Positions 20,991 to 33,215 of a DNA stretch of 64,000 nucleotides are shown one piece after another. The first letter of the stretch is position 1. Every line of letters begins with the position of its first letter. A program made the translations under genes and the position numbers. Location: NCBI GenBank assembly GCA_022494885.1, contig JAGVSM010000981.1, positions 141,630 to 205,629 on the forward strand, given 5' to 3'. Below the pieces are notes generated by a model. It did no database searches. It saw only the letters and a list, made by a program, of their open reading frames with translations, and had not been told where the DNA came from. Source of the DNA: Micrasema longulum. Its lineage: Eukaryota; Arthropoda; Insecta; Trichoptera; Brachycentridae.

Positions 20991-22300
20991 CTTTGGCTAT
21001 TCTTCACGTTTAGTTCAATGGGTTTGTTTGTTTTTCGAATATACAAACGCTGTTTATTTTACATCGGTTTTCTCCGGTTTCTTGGAAATTCGAAAATAGC
21101 TTTTGTGCTTTTATTTTTGCTATGAATTATACTATCTTGCTTTCTTATTTCTGTAATTTTGTTTTTTTTATTTCTGCAAATAATGAAATAACATTACTCT
21201 TCTAAAGTAACATAACATGGTGGATGAATTTATAGAGGATTTCGAATTAATGATCAGATATAAAAAACGTCACTTCGCATTATTTCAACTGAAGCAATAT
21301 TACCGATTGAACTTTTAATTATATACGAATAGTTACAAAAATATCAGAGGCATACAGTGATTAAAATAAAAAATTGTGATTTTTTAAATTATATCAGAAA
21401 TAAATGTACGAAATTACGTAAAAACACTTTAAAACATACGAGTATTTTCTGTCTTGCTCCGTGCGCATGTTATAGATATTTTGTTAAGAATACTTTTGTA
21501 ATCCCATATAAAATTTGTTTTATAATACTCTTAGGGCATTAACTATCTCAGCTTAATTGAATTCTCACTGCAGGAGAAAGTACGAAAAAATGGACACAGA
21601 AAATGTTTTTTGACGAGCGCTAAAAATTCGAAATTTCATTATGCGGCAAAGTTTCTTAATAATGTATGAAATATTAATTAAAATGTTTTTTCATAAAAAT
21701 GAACCACTTTGAACGATGTCATAAGTGTAAATAAATCAACCAATGATAAGAGAGTTGTGGAAGATTTCTGGTTTATTTACTAAACCAATCGGCATAACTA
21801 AGAAAGCGCAAAAGAACTTGAGACGTCACACGCGAAGTATTTTCAGAAACACAAAATTTAAAAATGCTGAATACGAAAAAAAAAATTGGCTTAATTGATT
21901 AGTCTATTAACAAAAAAAAAATACTGAACTTCCTGAGTCATTTAAATTTTGACTCGCGGCGTGCAGTGGCGTTTTAAATTAATTTTAATAATATTTGTCA
22001 GTTTGGAGAAGTCTTTTCAGCTGGACACGTGTCGGTTTGAATTTAAAACTTTTTGAATAATATAACGTAAAACTCTGTAGGTACATAAAATACTAAGCGT
22101 TGGCGTTGGCGGTTTGCTAATTTGTGTCTTATGCCCGTAACAATAGAGGTTTTCACGTTACGCTTTGTTCTTTGGCTCATAGGATTTTTATTTTTTAAAT
22201 ACGTTATAATATTCAAAACGTCACTTCAGAAATTGTTTACATATTTACAAAATCAAAACTGATTTACAACAATTCAAGTGCTTACAAATAGGTTTATAAT
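20991..22300. other. Unassigned AT-rich DNA
   Basis: Short frames only (20925-21125, 21357-21542), with composition expected of AT-rich noise. Confidence 0.45.
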
Positions 22301-22447
22301 GCCTCTGTGGCGTGATTGCTCATGCACGGAAGGTTGCGGGTTCGATTCTCGGTAAGGCCTCATAAAGAAAGGGATTTCTCTCGAGCCTGGGTGTTCTTCG
22401 CTGTAATTCAGAACTGTTATTGGGCCCACTGGCCTGTTGTGGTGTAA
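22301..22447 (+). repeat. SINE-C copy, near full length
   Basis: Head GCCTCTGTGGCGTGATTGCT, B box GGTTCGATTCT (22339-22349), CGAGCCTGGGTGTTCT, and the 3' block TTGGGCCCACTGGCCTGTTG. It ends in a short A/T tail. Confidence 0.85.
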
Positions 22448-22449
22448 AC

Positions 22450-23750
22450 ATTATATACTGAAATAAATATAATAAAACAAAATTAAAGCCTGACGTTTGA
22501 GAGCATTTGGCCTACGTTTTAAAAAAACATACTGCAATGCAAAATAAAAAGTGAAACTTTGCATAGTAAAAAATAATAGAAAAATAGATGTAGGAAAAAT
22601 ATTAGAATTAAAAATAAATTGTAAATATCTTGGAAGAATTTAAATAAAAAAAACAAAAAACTTAAAAACATTATATTTCATATAATGACTTTCTGAACCC
22701 AATCTACAGAAACTGATTTACTCATTACTAATTTTTATTACTTTTTATATTTGTAAAGCCTTTTTTTGAGATATTTGGGGAAAATATTATTTTTATTCGT
22801 GTGTTTCATAATACAATCCGCCCTCAATACTCACACCCTACCAATATATCATACTTCAAGTTAAAGTTGTTTTACGAATGTATTGACAGAGAGACCATCC
22901 ATCTCAACGTTGCTTCAGTAGAGACAGATTGTATACACGTTCCTTTATATCGGTATTAAAGAAAATACGAACCGTTTACAGATAAATTTAATGAGCTCTT
23001 AATAATCTAGTTACCTTTAACCAATATCCAAATAAATAAAAGCACAATATTGTAGATTCGAGTAAAACTAAATAAATAATATTTTTGTTAATTTAATATA
23101 AAATTTGGTTTTTTGATGATATTTATTGATGAAGTATAATTTTATTAGTTTAAAAAATATATTTTCAAAGTAATATACATATATGAGAACAAAAACTGCA
23201 AAAGTAAAAAAAATGGGTGGAAATCCAGGCACTTAATGACCATTAAGTTATTGTTTTAATTACATGATGATTAAACATACGTATAATTTTCAAACAAAAA
23301 CAAATGAGTATCGCTAATAAATGTATGTACAAATATAAGTGATTTCCGGGAGGTTTCATGAAACTACAACAACCTCAAGAAAAAAACGATTATTAAACTG
23401 TTACTGCTTTTATATGTATTGATTTATTATTAAATATCAAAATTTTATTTTATAGTCATAACATTAATGTTTAAACTTCTTAAAGACAATAAAAAATATA
23501 AAAATCCGTGATTATGAAATTTGTCCAGGAAGACCGTCGCATATCGGTGACAATCATTTTTCGAATCAATTAGCTATATTTATTTTCCTCTTTTCTAAAG
23601 AATACTGAATGAAATGAAATTGATTCCCTTATTTTGCTGGTACTAACTATAAGATCACATTTCAAAGGGGGCTAATTATTTGTAACCTTATATAATATTT
23701 CTAAGAAACCTTGTTATTTTTGTATTTAATTACAGTATCAAACTTAGTAT
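22450..23750. other. Unassigned AT-rich DNA
   Basis: No open frame of note and no family recognised. Confidence 0.5.
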
Positions 23751-23751
23751 T

Positions 23752-24076
23752 TGTGAACCCACGTGCGCGGTGCTCATATTGCTAAGTTTTTTTTGTATTT
23801 CGGCCCCTTCTACTGTGAGACGGGTTTTTTATTTGTGTGTTACCATCGCTTACCTTTATTGTCAAGGTCATCGGATCATTCTGGTATAAATACTAGTGCG
23901 TGACTGCAAAATTAACTCATAGGTGAGGAGATGAATCCACAGCTATCCCTATCTCCTCATGTCTTTGGCAAACTCAGCGTGACGAGTAAGGGCCCTTTAG
24001 TCCTAGTATGTTGGGTAGACTCTTAACGTCAAATACTCCAGACTCCTTCCCTCAGTGAATAAAAAGACCATTTACA
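23752..24076 (+). repeat. Putative solo LTR (TG...CA)
   Basis: A 325-bp segment from TGTGAACCCACG to CCATTTACA. It has GGTATAAATAC (23883-23893) as a TATA box and AATAAA (24058-24063) about 175 bp on, close to the right end. That matches the U3-R-U5 order of an LTR. No target-site duplication is seen (left GTATT, right AGCAA) and there is no internal region, so a cellular promoter or other repeat remains possible. Confidence 0.35.
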
Positions 24077-24079
24077 AGC

Positions 24080-24739
24080 AAGTTTTTTAAATAAAGATAA
24101 CATCAAATTATAAAAAAACGTATCACGCAACAGTCATAACCGATAAATATATGCGACAAAGACAATTATGATTCCAAGTACACGACAATGGTGATAATTG
24201 ATAATTCAGTCACATATAAGAACAATAATTAAAAACATGGAAATTCGTAATTATTAATAAACAAATAGCCGATAATAAGTTTGAAAAGTTTCATGATCGT
24301 AGTGGGGTTTGATACTTGTATACAAAATTCTTATAAGGAAATAACATATTTAACAGGTGTTTTTAATATTCAAATTTAAATATATTAAAAGTTGTTATGA
24401 ATTGTAATCAAACTCTTTGAAAATTCTCCGGATAGTTCCAATATATTTATAATTTAAAAAAAATTCTGATCTGAAATAACCTCCGACTCGGAATTAAATT
24501 TTATAATAAAAAAGATCGTATGATTAATGACGCAATCAAATTGTTTATATATATCTAAATACCAAACGCTACAATGATTCATTCTTATGACATAGAAAAA
24601 ACAGTTGTCCTCAAAAATTACTTAACTGTTTGAGAGATCTACAATACTGGGTTTGTTATCAAATTAAGCCAATGGGAAAAATCACAGGTAAAAAATAATC
24701 AGCAAATATAAACATAGCTACATTCAAATTATATACGAT
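24080..24739. other. Unassigned AT-rich DNA
   Basis: Nothing recognised. Confidence 0.5.
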
Positions 24740-25110
24740 GCGGTTATGCGCACTAAGTTTGCACTCACGAATTCAACGATAACTGTCATTTGTCAGAATA
24801 GCACAGTGAGATTTCGAGGCGCGTACGGGCAAATGAATAGTCTTTTGCACTAGTAATAGCACATTTTAAAGGAGTTTTTATATTAACATTTTATAAATGA
24901 CACCACACGTCACAACCTTATAATAGGCAATGAAATTCAAAAGGCAAGGTAGATGAGTCACGCTCTGAATGCATCTGACTTTCACGAAGGATAAGTCAGT
25001 CCGACGGAATCGGGAATTTCGGCGAGACTGAAGAACAAGGAAGATCGGTAAGTGAACTGAATGAGTCGCGGCGTGCGGTAAAACTTTCTAAGAGTCAGTA
25101 GGACGAAGAA
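24740..25110. promoter_or_regulatory. Less AT-rich, CpG-bearing stretch; possible 5' exon or regulatory DNA
   Basis: Stands out in base composition, with CpG-bearing patches such as GAGGCGCGTACGGGC (about 24816-24830) and GAATCGGGAATTTCGGCGAG (25009-25028). AGATCGGTAAGTGAA (25042-25056) contains a strong splice-donor match. This would fit a noncoding first exon on the plus strand, but there is no long open frame and no recognised protein. Regulatory or exonic status is a guess from composition. Confidence 0.25.
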
Positions 25111-25414
25111 ATGATTTAAAATGAAGTCTATTTTCACACCAATCAACGCACAAATTAACCTCTGGCGTCTCTTGGCACACTTTTTTTGACATTTATTTAT
25201 TTTTTTGTCTTAATAACAGAAATGATTTTTTTACACCGGCAGTTATTTTAGCTGTCATTTTTTTTTACAGCAAAAGCAGCAGATAGCATTTTTTCAGCAG
25301 ATTTAATTGGTTATTCTTTCTGGCATAAAATTGTAACTTGTTACTCAAAATGGCGTCCGGTTATTTAGTTATTAAATATCACGGGTTTTTACACATTCAT
25401 TTATTCAACTCTTT

Positions 25415-25695
25415 ATATAAATGTATAATAATTATACATATAAGAGCGAGTATATTGTCTTAAATAATTTCATCCTACCTACTCAAACCATTCAATTTGA
25501 GAAAATTACAAGTACATGGACTTATTATAAGGAATTAAACTGAATCTTAAAATTTTATACAAAATTAAAAACAAAAATTATCTAAAAAAAATTACACAAT
25601 ACTTTGAAGAGAGGAGAAGAGATGAGTAGGAAAGACAAAGGAGAAAGGAACAATTCAAATATTTAGATAGTGACATTTCAATTTTGATTATGTAA
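25415..25695 (-). repeat. LINE (group L2) 3' UTR
   Basis: On the minus strand: AATTGAAATGTCACTATCTA, AATATTTGAATTGTTCC, the TC-rich tract (25603-25650), TTTTATACAAAATTTTAAGA, GTCCATGTACTTGTAATTTT, and CTCAAATTGAATGG. It matches 7010-7260. No ORF2 remains. Confidence 0.75.
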
Positions 25696-25699
25696 ACAA

Positions 25700-26204
25700 A
25701 GATACACAGAGGTCACAAATAATCTACCAATATGAAAATACAATTTAAAGTTAATAAAACAAATGAAAATACTAGCAACTCAATTATTATTCTACAATTT
25801 TACGAACATTTAGTTTTTAACAACTTTTTTAACAAACTTTGGTTTAAACGCCTTTTTTTTAAAACAAATTACATTACAAGGATAAATTTAAGTAGATTAA
25901 GCCATGAAATATAAATCAATAATAAACTGGCTTTCATGAGGCATTTTTCAAATCTTAGTCATTTATTTAGTTAATAAATATAAATCAATAACAATGTATT
26001 GATAGTGTTATATGAAAAACATATTTTTTACGTTTTGATGTATTTTTACTACCCTTTTCAATAACAAAAAAAACATCTTTTGACCAGGGTTATTATCCCA
26101 GGCTAAAAGAGGATGACCAATTGGAAAATGGAAGTTGTACATACAAATAAAAAACAATATTTGAACATTGCAACAATGCAGTCTTCATAATTTATCATTA
26201 TTTA
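25700..26204. other. Unassigned AT-rich DNA
   Basis: Frame 25732-25914 is AT-driven. No repeat recognised. Confidence 0.45.
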
Positions 26205-26865
26205 TCTTTTTTTTTTTTTAAAGAGTCCTTGACACATTTCTGGTCGTGTGGTTACAAGAGGAGATCCCAGCAGAATGGTCATAAAAGGTTTTCCTGTAAT
26301 TTGAATTATGTTATACCAATAACACGTACGATTTTCACTCAGAGAAATGTATTTTTTGTGGCAATATTAGTTTAGTTTAAATTATGATAATATTAATACA
26401 AAGAATACCTATCTAGTAATTGAAAGCCAATATGAATTGATCAGTTGTATAAACAATTGCACAAGAGAACAAATATCAGCAGGAAATTTAACTAAATATG
26501 CATTGGTCATATAAAAGAAGGAATAATGTATATGTAGAAGAAAAATGGATTGTCTCATTCGCCCATACCAATACTGAATCAACTGTTCCACAACTGTATA
26601 GCTTATGTTAGGTTTTTGTTATTTTCATTGTGTGTTTTGTAGTATAAACAATATAGATGTACATAAATACCTTGTTTTTAAAACTGTCTGAATATTTGTT
26701 AAGTATATTTGTTTTTTAGGTTAGTCTTCTTTGTTTATTCTCAAATGTAATTTCAAAAAACTAAATTGTTAAGTGCCCGCGGCACGGGAAACCCCAGTGA
26801 GGTCACAATATTTTTATTATTAATTATAGTTTGTAAGCAAAAAATATGAATAAATAAATATATTT
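26205..26865 (+). pseudogene. LINE (group L10) ORF2 end and 3' UTR
   Basis: Frame pieces HISGRVVTRGDPSRMVIKGF and PVI*IMLYQ match the minus-strand copy at 63400-63860 (HISGHAITRRDRGRML.RGL, PVI*IILYQ), including the same in-frame stop. The 3' UTR includes AAGTGCCCGCGGCACGGGAA (26772-26791) and ends with GAATAAATAAATA. The protein is too broken to place in a clade, but two collinear copies show a real family. Confidence 0.6.
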
Positions 26866-26964
26866 GGAAGGATCCTATTTAAGCATTATGAGGTACTTTT
26901 GGTGAAGCAACTTAACCACTTTAAGCTAATAATAAAATAAAGCATTTTGATGACAAAAAAACCC

Positions 26965-27598
26965 TGCTCAGTCACCAATACGGAACAAGATCGATAACAG
27001 CTATGAAACTGGTAGAGTCTAGAGCACAAAACTTTTATGAAAGCAGAACGATAGAATATATTGTACCAAAGCTATTTAATAAGCTTCCCGCCGAGGAAAA
27101 AAACTCTATCAGTTTGCAGCAAAGAAGCAAACGATTGAAGGACTTTCTGATCAAGAATCAAAACTTCAAGGTGTAAAGTTATGTTTATCCAGTCCAAATA
27201 TATTTGTGTTGTTTAATTTTTACAGTAGTTTTTTTGTTTGTTTTTGGTTATTTTATATTTTGAAATAATTTACTTTAAAAAACAAAATGTATCAGAAACG
27301 CTCCGATAAACTTTTATTTATTATTAGTTTGGCGCGATCTAGATTTTGTTTACTTTTGTACATTAATTTGAACATATAATATAAGTATAAAAAATATAAA
27401 CAAAATTATTAAGCGAGTTGCCAGATGTTCATTGTAATTTCTATAATCATTTTTATTTGTAGTATTCTTTAATAATATGCATGCTTCCACTTTCTATTTT
27501 GTTTTATACCAAATCAACAAAAGGCTCTTATCCTCATAGAGTTAGGGATACGTTATTATTTTTTGTTAAATGTATCTTTATATAAATAAATAAATATA
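26965..27598 (+). pseudogene. LINE (group L11) ORF2 C-terminus and 3' UTR
   Basis: Reads SITAMKLVESRAQNFYESRT, IEYIVPKLFNKLPAEEKNSI and SLQQRSKRLKDFLIKNQNF, then a stop. This is the usual LINE ending ('.PKLFN.LP.E...I.....FK..LK.FL'). The 3' UTR ends with GGCTCTTATCCTCATAGAG, TTAGGGATACGTTATT and an (AAATA)n tail at 27580-27598. Tails of the same family lie at 14208 and 33140. 5'-truncated. Confidence 0.78.
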
Positions 27599-27654
27599 TA
27601 TTTTAAAAAAGTGTAACTGCATAAACAACGTTAAAAAACAATATTCTACTCTCA

Positions 27655-27735
27655 CTTTACCAGGAAACGAACCCAAGATCTTAAAAACAGTAGGCGAAGA
27701 CAGTAACCACTACACTCCAAAGCAGACTTATTTCT
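27655..27735 (-). repeat. SINE-A-like head fragment
   Basis: On the minus strand: GTGTAGTGGTTACTGTCTTC then GGGTTCGTTTCCTGG. The A and B boxes are spaced as in a tRNA-derived head, and the body is missing. Confidence 0.55.
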
Positions 27736-27949
27736 AGTCGATTTCCTTTCTGTTTGTGTCCAGGTAGGTATAGAATACAGTTCTGTTAGTAAAATAGAAA
27801 CAAAACTCTGGGCGAGTGTTTTTGACTCGATGGCTAGGTACTCCTCGATCGTTTTTGCTCAAATCATAATTCTTTTTTTTCAATTACTGATATTTTTAAC
27901 ATGCCCCTTAATTATTAAGAAATCAACTTTGACTCATTCTGTCTGGCTG

Positions 27950-28110
27950 CGATACGCTCCCACTTGCTTTATAATGATGCACACGCTTACACACACCCGA
28001 ACACACCCTCTCAAACAAATACACACAAACACACTTGTACGCTTAATCTCATACAAATACACATAAATACACCCTTTTACATACATATATATATACATAT
28101 ACGCACGCAA
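27950..28110. repeat. Cryptic (CA)/(TA)-rich simple sequence
   Basis: Interrupted ACACAC and ATACAC runs followed by TATATATATACATATA. It explains the plus frame 27830-28066, which is rich in T, H and L and not a gene. Confidence 0.6.
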
Positions 28111-28245
28111 ATATTTACAAATGTACCATAATTTAATATACTTTTATTTAGAAACTTCGCTGGTCATTCATTAAATCTTATCTTTTTTATGTAATTAAAA
28201 AATTGTTGACTGTATGTTTCTGTAAAATAAATAAATAAATACTCA
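28111..28245 (+). repeat. LINE (group L12) 3' tail
   Basis: TTGTTGACTGTATGTTTCTG then TAAAATAAATAAATAAATA. The same signature (ACTGTATGTTT.CTG.ATAAAA) is at 36447 (plus) and near 47155 (minus). Confidence 0.6.
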
Positions 28246-28332
28246 GACTATATGTTTTTTAAATAACTATATTATTTTTATAGGGTAATTTAAATTTACT
28301 GTCTGCTTCACAATTCTACATTTTTGAAATCA

Positions 28333-28515
28333 AGTTGTGGTCCAGTGGTTAGTGTTGCGGACTTATTGATCAGAAGACCGAGGATCAAACCCTACTTTAC
28401 CCCACTTGATTCCCATTTTCTAATAGTGAGCTATTTACAACTTGTTGAAAATGGTCTGAAAATTAAATTATATGGGTTAATCATAGAAACAAAAATTTAC
28501 TTTTTTTTATTTTCA
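28333..28515 (+). repeat. SINE-D copy
   Basis: GTTGTGGTCCAGTGGTTAGT, a decayed B box GGATCAAACCC, CCACTTGATTCCCATTTTC, TAATAGTGAGCTATTTACAA, GGGTTAATCATAGAAAC and a T-rich tail. Collinear with 20052-20240. Confidence 0.83.
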
Positions 28516-28519
28516 AAAA

Positions 28520-30560
28520 TTAAAATTATTATGAGATATAAATATATGATGTTTTGTACACCAAGCATTCTGTTTCCAGCATAATCTTCCCGAACCAACT
28601 TTCTAGAAGAGCTTCTAAAAATATTTTCATGGACGTAGTGTGTTGTAACCGCTTACCAATAAAAAGAAGACGTTTTGTAACCTTTAGACTTAATAAAATA
28701 TAATCAACTAAAGGAAATATAAGTGCGTGTAACATCAAACGGTTGTTTACCATATCTGAGCTGGCGAATTTGATAGAATCTGAAATAAAATAGGGGATTT
28801 CCGATTTAATTTTAGATTTCATAACATGTCGACATTCGTGAAATTATTTATCAAGCCTCGATCTTGAAATTGTTATATTTAGAGAAAGTATTGCAAGCAC
28901 GTTTAAGCTTCCTTTAATGCGTTTTAAGGTTTTATTTTTGTTGAGTTATTTTGAATAAAAATAAATACGTAGGAAAAAAAATGTAAATTGTACAAAGTCA
29001 TTAAGAAAATATAATACGAATACGTATATAGTTTATTTATACTAAAATATTTTTTTAATGTATTTTTCTTAGTAATGAAAGAAGACATATATATGTATTT
29101 ATTTTTAATGAACTGTAAATAGGGCGGGATTAGGGTAAAAATGCATGAAGAGAAGACAAGGAGGGGAAAAGAAATGCAAATATTTATTATTGTAGTGCCT
29201 ATCAAGTTACATAATGCATTTTCAGTGACAATTTTAAATGCTTTTTCTGTTCCTGATAAACATATATTTCCTTTAATAAAAATATATTTTACCCGATACG
29301 AAAATATATAACTGCAGAAAACCGACAATCTTTACCCAGAATTTATTATATTTATAGATATTTTAAAGTTTTTTGATGCAATGTGTACTAACTGCACATC
29401 ACCGGAAAGGGAAACGAATTAAATAAAATTACAAGCAAATTGTTTTTTGTATTTATACAATAAGACAGTTATGAATCAAACTTATTTTTTGGAAATTTGA
29501 AGTTACCAATTTGTGACAGTAACCCAACGATATTGTATACACTCGTATTGTAAAAACTAATGCTCTCGTTCATCAATAAGTTATTACAGTAACGGGCTTC
29601 ATAATTCGTTTTTAATTACCCACAACTGTCGTTAATTTAATTTAGTTATAAATTTTCATTTAAAAATAAACTCCCTTTAACGGTCCTTTAGGTAAAAACT
29701 GAGATGTTTTTATTTTATTGTTCGGCAATAACGTGGTTTTAAAATATTGTAAGCTGAGCCTTTGTTAGTTTTTTGGAAAAAATCGGATATTTGAAAGACT
29801 AACGTACTTTGACGGTTTTAAATAAAACCCTTCTTTTTTCAAACATGAAATTTCCCCCATTTTTATATTTTTTTTAGAGGCTGAGAATCACGTTCACTTT
29901 TTTATTAAGAAATTAGACTCGGGACATGTAACACTAGAAACATGTAGCACCCTAGACTCGAATTACGGTTAGATCTAGATAAATCTTAAAAATCAAAACT
30001 AAAACGTCACTAAATTTCACTCCCGCATAAAAAATGTACCTTTCCGCTTTTTATGTTACTTTCCCTCGCGTAGCATGATAAGATTCTTCTATTAAAGGTT
30101 AGTTGGCTGGTTTCTAGGGTGGTTTTGCCAAGATGCGCGTAGAGTCTGCTATCTTTGTGGTTCATTATCAACGGTCAATTCACGTGATTTGAATAAATCT
30201 ATTTTAACATTTGGTCAGTAGCAAACGGTTGTAAGACTTACCTACCTACAGAAAGGACATATCCGTTACATTTATGGAAGAAGACGGCCCAAGGCATATT
30301 TTTCTTTACTAAACGTCTTTCTCGGCACGTACTTCTGTTTGCAAACGTAGAAATAAATATATGTAAGAAATAAAATAAAAAAGGTGAAAAAATTAAATGA
30401 ATGTTTTTCAAATAACAATTATTTTCAATTAAAAATAATAATGGAGTCACATTAATAAATATAATATTACAATTATAACACCTGGAAAAAAAAAATTCGT
30501 CGACTTAGATCTGACACTTATTTTCAATTAACTTTCGGTATCTGAATCCAAAATTGAACC
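28520..30560. other. Unassigned AT-rich DNA
   Basis: The minus frames 28529-28822 (97 residues) and 28924-29328 (134 residues) are open but dominated by I, F, Y, K and N with no recognisable domain; probably chance. The rest shows nothing. Confidence 0.45.
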
Positions 30561-30569
30561 TAATTAACC

Positions 30570-30970
30570 TAACATATATTTAAATTCAGAAATTCCATAC
30601 AAATCATGGTCAAAATAGTTTTGTCTTTAAAGGTGTAAAAAATTATAATAATTTTCCTAATGAACTATAAACTATTAAAAATAATATATCAATAAATAAA
30701 TTTAAAGTTAATCTAAAGAAATTTTTGAAACTCGTGTAAAAACAACATTAAATTTTAATTACTATGAATGTATTATTGTTTTATGTTTTTTTCTTTGTAA
30801 ATCCTTTGTTTTAATTTTTCTTTTCATGTACTCGTATTTAAAATTATATAAACTTTTATAAATAAACAACTAAAACAGTGCAAGTCACTCTCCAAGCACA
30901 AGAGTTAGTCTCTTTTTTTGGAGAGTTACAGTAATAACATTTACTAGATGTGTAAAAGTAGACATGTTTA
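30570..30970 (+). pseudogene. LINE (group L13) ORF2 C-terminus and 3' UTR
   Basis: Reads IPYKSWSK..FVFKGVKNYN, NFPNEL*TIKNNISINKFKV and NLKKFLKLV*, the 'NLP.E+K......FK..LK.FL' ending. The 3' UTR carries a stem ACTCTCCAA (30887-30895) / TTGGAGAGT (30918-30926). The minus copy at 46340-46830 has the same protein tail (PNELKTMKTNISINKFEVNL) and the same stem. One in-frame stop separates this copy's NEL from TIK. Confidence 0.72.
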
Positions 30971-31129
30971 GAATTTTACAAAAACATGTAATTTTTATGA
31001 AATTTATGAATTTAAAAAAAAATTGTTTTTGTCCCAAAAGTCAAACAATATGTGCATACAAAGAGAAATAAAGCCAAATAAAATATCAAAGATGTAAGTT
31101 TACAAATGATAATTTTAATAATTCAAACT

Positions 31130-31400
31130 TATTTATGGTTCATTGTTCAATATTCTCTTTCAGCATCTAATGGTGCATAGGGAACTGCATTAGTACACTA
31201 ATTGCAGCGTATCTTTTTCTCTTTTGTCACATGAAGGTAAAATTATCAGTTTTACGTTTCAGGTAACTAGTCCAGGGACTATGAAATATTCTCGTGTGAA
31301 AACACCCTTTTAAATAAACATTTTATATCAACCTGGGAATCGAATCCGAGACCTCTTGCATGGAAAGCAAACACGCTGACTATTACACTACGAGGCCGAC
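31130..31400 (-). repeat. SINE-A copy, full length
   Basis: On the minus strand: GTCGGCCTCGTAGTGTAATA head with A box, B box near 31329-31339 (GGATTCGATTCC), CAGGTTGATATAAAATG, the AAAAGGGTGTTTTCACACG linker, CCTGGACTAGTTACCTGAAA, TGTACTAATGCAGTTCCC and TATGCACCATTAGATGC. Well preserved. Confidence 0.88.
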
Positions 31401-31404
31401 AAAA

Positions 31405-33135
31405 AAATAGTTGGTATACTTCCACTAATTGGTCAAATACATAAGTAGAAGTGTACCAAGTATTTTTAATTGGTGACTTATATTTAACTATAAGTATGTA
31501 TATCAATACATACTATGGTATGAAAAATAGCTTTTAGCTTTTCCTTGAGTATACAATCTGTATAAAAACTCACTGATGCTCCACAAATTATTACTTTGCA
31601 GTATGATGATGGACCTCCCTTACTCCTCTTGTCACTCTCGTATACATGAACCCGCGTCTATTAACACTCTCTTAGCCTAGTGGATGTCTCCGCACATACT
31701 AAATCTTAGTTCTAAATATTATAACATTTATGTACTTACGTGATTTTAAGAACTAAATTCCACTTAACACTCTTTCTCTCAGTGATCGTGTTTCCATACC
31801 TGTACTATAGACAACCATCCATAAATATGCTAACACCTTAAATAAGTGGAATAACCACCCTATTCCAGGTTCCATCACTGATTAATTAGTTTTTTTTGTA
31901 CAGATTCTATAATATAACCTTGAACAATATTATTTATGTATTTTTAGTTTTATATCACACGTCGATGAGAGGAGTGCTCTCCTAAAACTGTAATAGTGTT
32001 CTTATAAAAAATAAAAAAATGGAACATTGATACCAAAGTTTTGTTTTCATAATAATTCAAAATTGATTTGAGTCAAATAAATGTATTGTTGCAAATAAAA
32101 AATCATTAAGTTGCGTACTTACGAATTCTATTTTAGTGTTTTAAATTAAATATACGTAATTACATTTGAAATAAAACCAACAGTTTTATTACGTCCAAAT
32201 CATTGTAAATGATTACTGAATTCATCTATAATCGCCCTGCTTTTGGCAGGTTTAGTTGATTTTAATACACACGATATAAAATTGACCCTTTTGCCTATGT
32301 TTGATCACTTTTAGTAGTTTAATTACAATATTGAATTGAAATATCCATCAATTCAAACATGATACCTAAATAAGTTATAAAAATACTTTAATATAGGAAT
32401 TGAATGTATGAAAAACATTTTTAAGTAAGTAAATAAGATAGTTTGATAAACGAAATTTAAATTTTTTACCCAAGTGACTTGTAAACAAGAATATAATGCA
32501 TACAAATATGTGTTTTATCAAAGATTAAACTTCAATAAATAAACTGGTATTTACTGCACGGGCAGATTCAAACATTTATGTCACAAAAACAAAAAATACA
32601 TTTTTCAAATATGGCACTGCCACTCGAAAATTATTTGAAGCACGTAAAAGTTAAGCTTCATTTTATATGCAAAACGCCATTTAAATGTGTGAGTTCATTC
32701 AGAGACGCTTATACGAGTATCCCAATAGTAGTCAACCTTGTTACGCTAAAACTCAGCGGCACAACTGACTCCACTTCCTGAAACCTGAAACGTTTCTGAA
32801 TTACACACCTTTGTGGATAACTGAAAATTTCGTGAAATTCACAAATCCAACATGTCAAATTATGAGAGAACTTTTAGAAACTTTTTATAATATTATGTAC
32901 CTGTTCTTTAACTAGGTTAGAGCTGCCGCAAAATATCATCAAAATGCATTCGTTTCGTGAAAAACTTTACAAAATTCCGTAACATTCTATAAACACAGGG
33001 TGCATTTTATATTCCAGGCCAATGCTTTTTTAATAACATTTAAATGAGACGCAATTTAATTATTTATACTTTATAAATGAATTAAACGGTTAGTGAAATT
33101 CTGTTCACTTCGTACTAAACAATTCGTACTAACTC
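31405..33135. other. Mostly unassigned; a possible LINE end near 31540-32015
   Basis: Between 31540 and 32015 frames give fragments (VSIPVL*TTIHKYANTLNKW) that are only loosely like a LINE C-terminus, and 31967-31980 forms an AGGAG-TGCT-CTCCT hairpin. I cannot confirm the family. From 32015 to 33135 nothing is recognised; the frame 32578-32781 is unassigned. Confidence 0.3.
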
Positions 33136-33139
33136 AATA

Positions 33140-33215
33140 CAGGCTCTTAGCCTCATAGAGTAAAAAATACGTTATTATTGTTTGTAATATGTATCTTTAT
33201 ATGAATAAATAAAAA
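33140..33215 (+). repeat. LINE (group L11) 3' tail
   Basis: CAGGCTCTTAGCCTCATAGA, GTAAAAAATACGTTATTATT and CTTTATATGAATAAATA match 27520-27598. Confidence 0.65.

Noticed and set aside
27950..28110. CRISPR-like or other regular array in the CA-rich stretch
   Set aside because: Irregular dinucleotide-rich simple sequence without spaced repeats; CRISPR arrays are also not expected in this kind of genome.
28924..29328. 134-residue open frame as a membrane protein gene
   Set aside because: The composition (I, F, Y, K, N, S) is what AT-rich noise gives. There is no conserved motif and no other gene signal. The hydrophobic stretches follow from T-rich codons.
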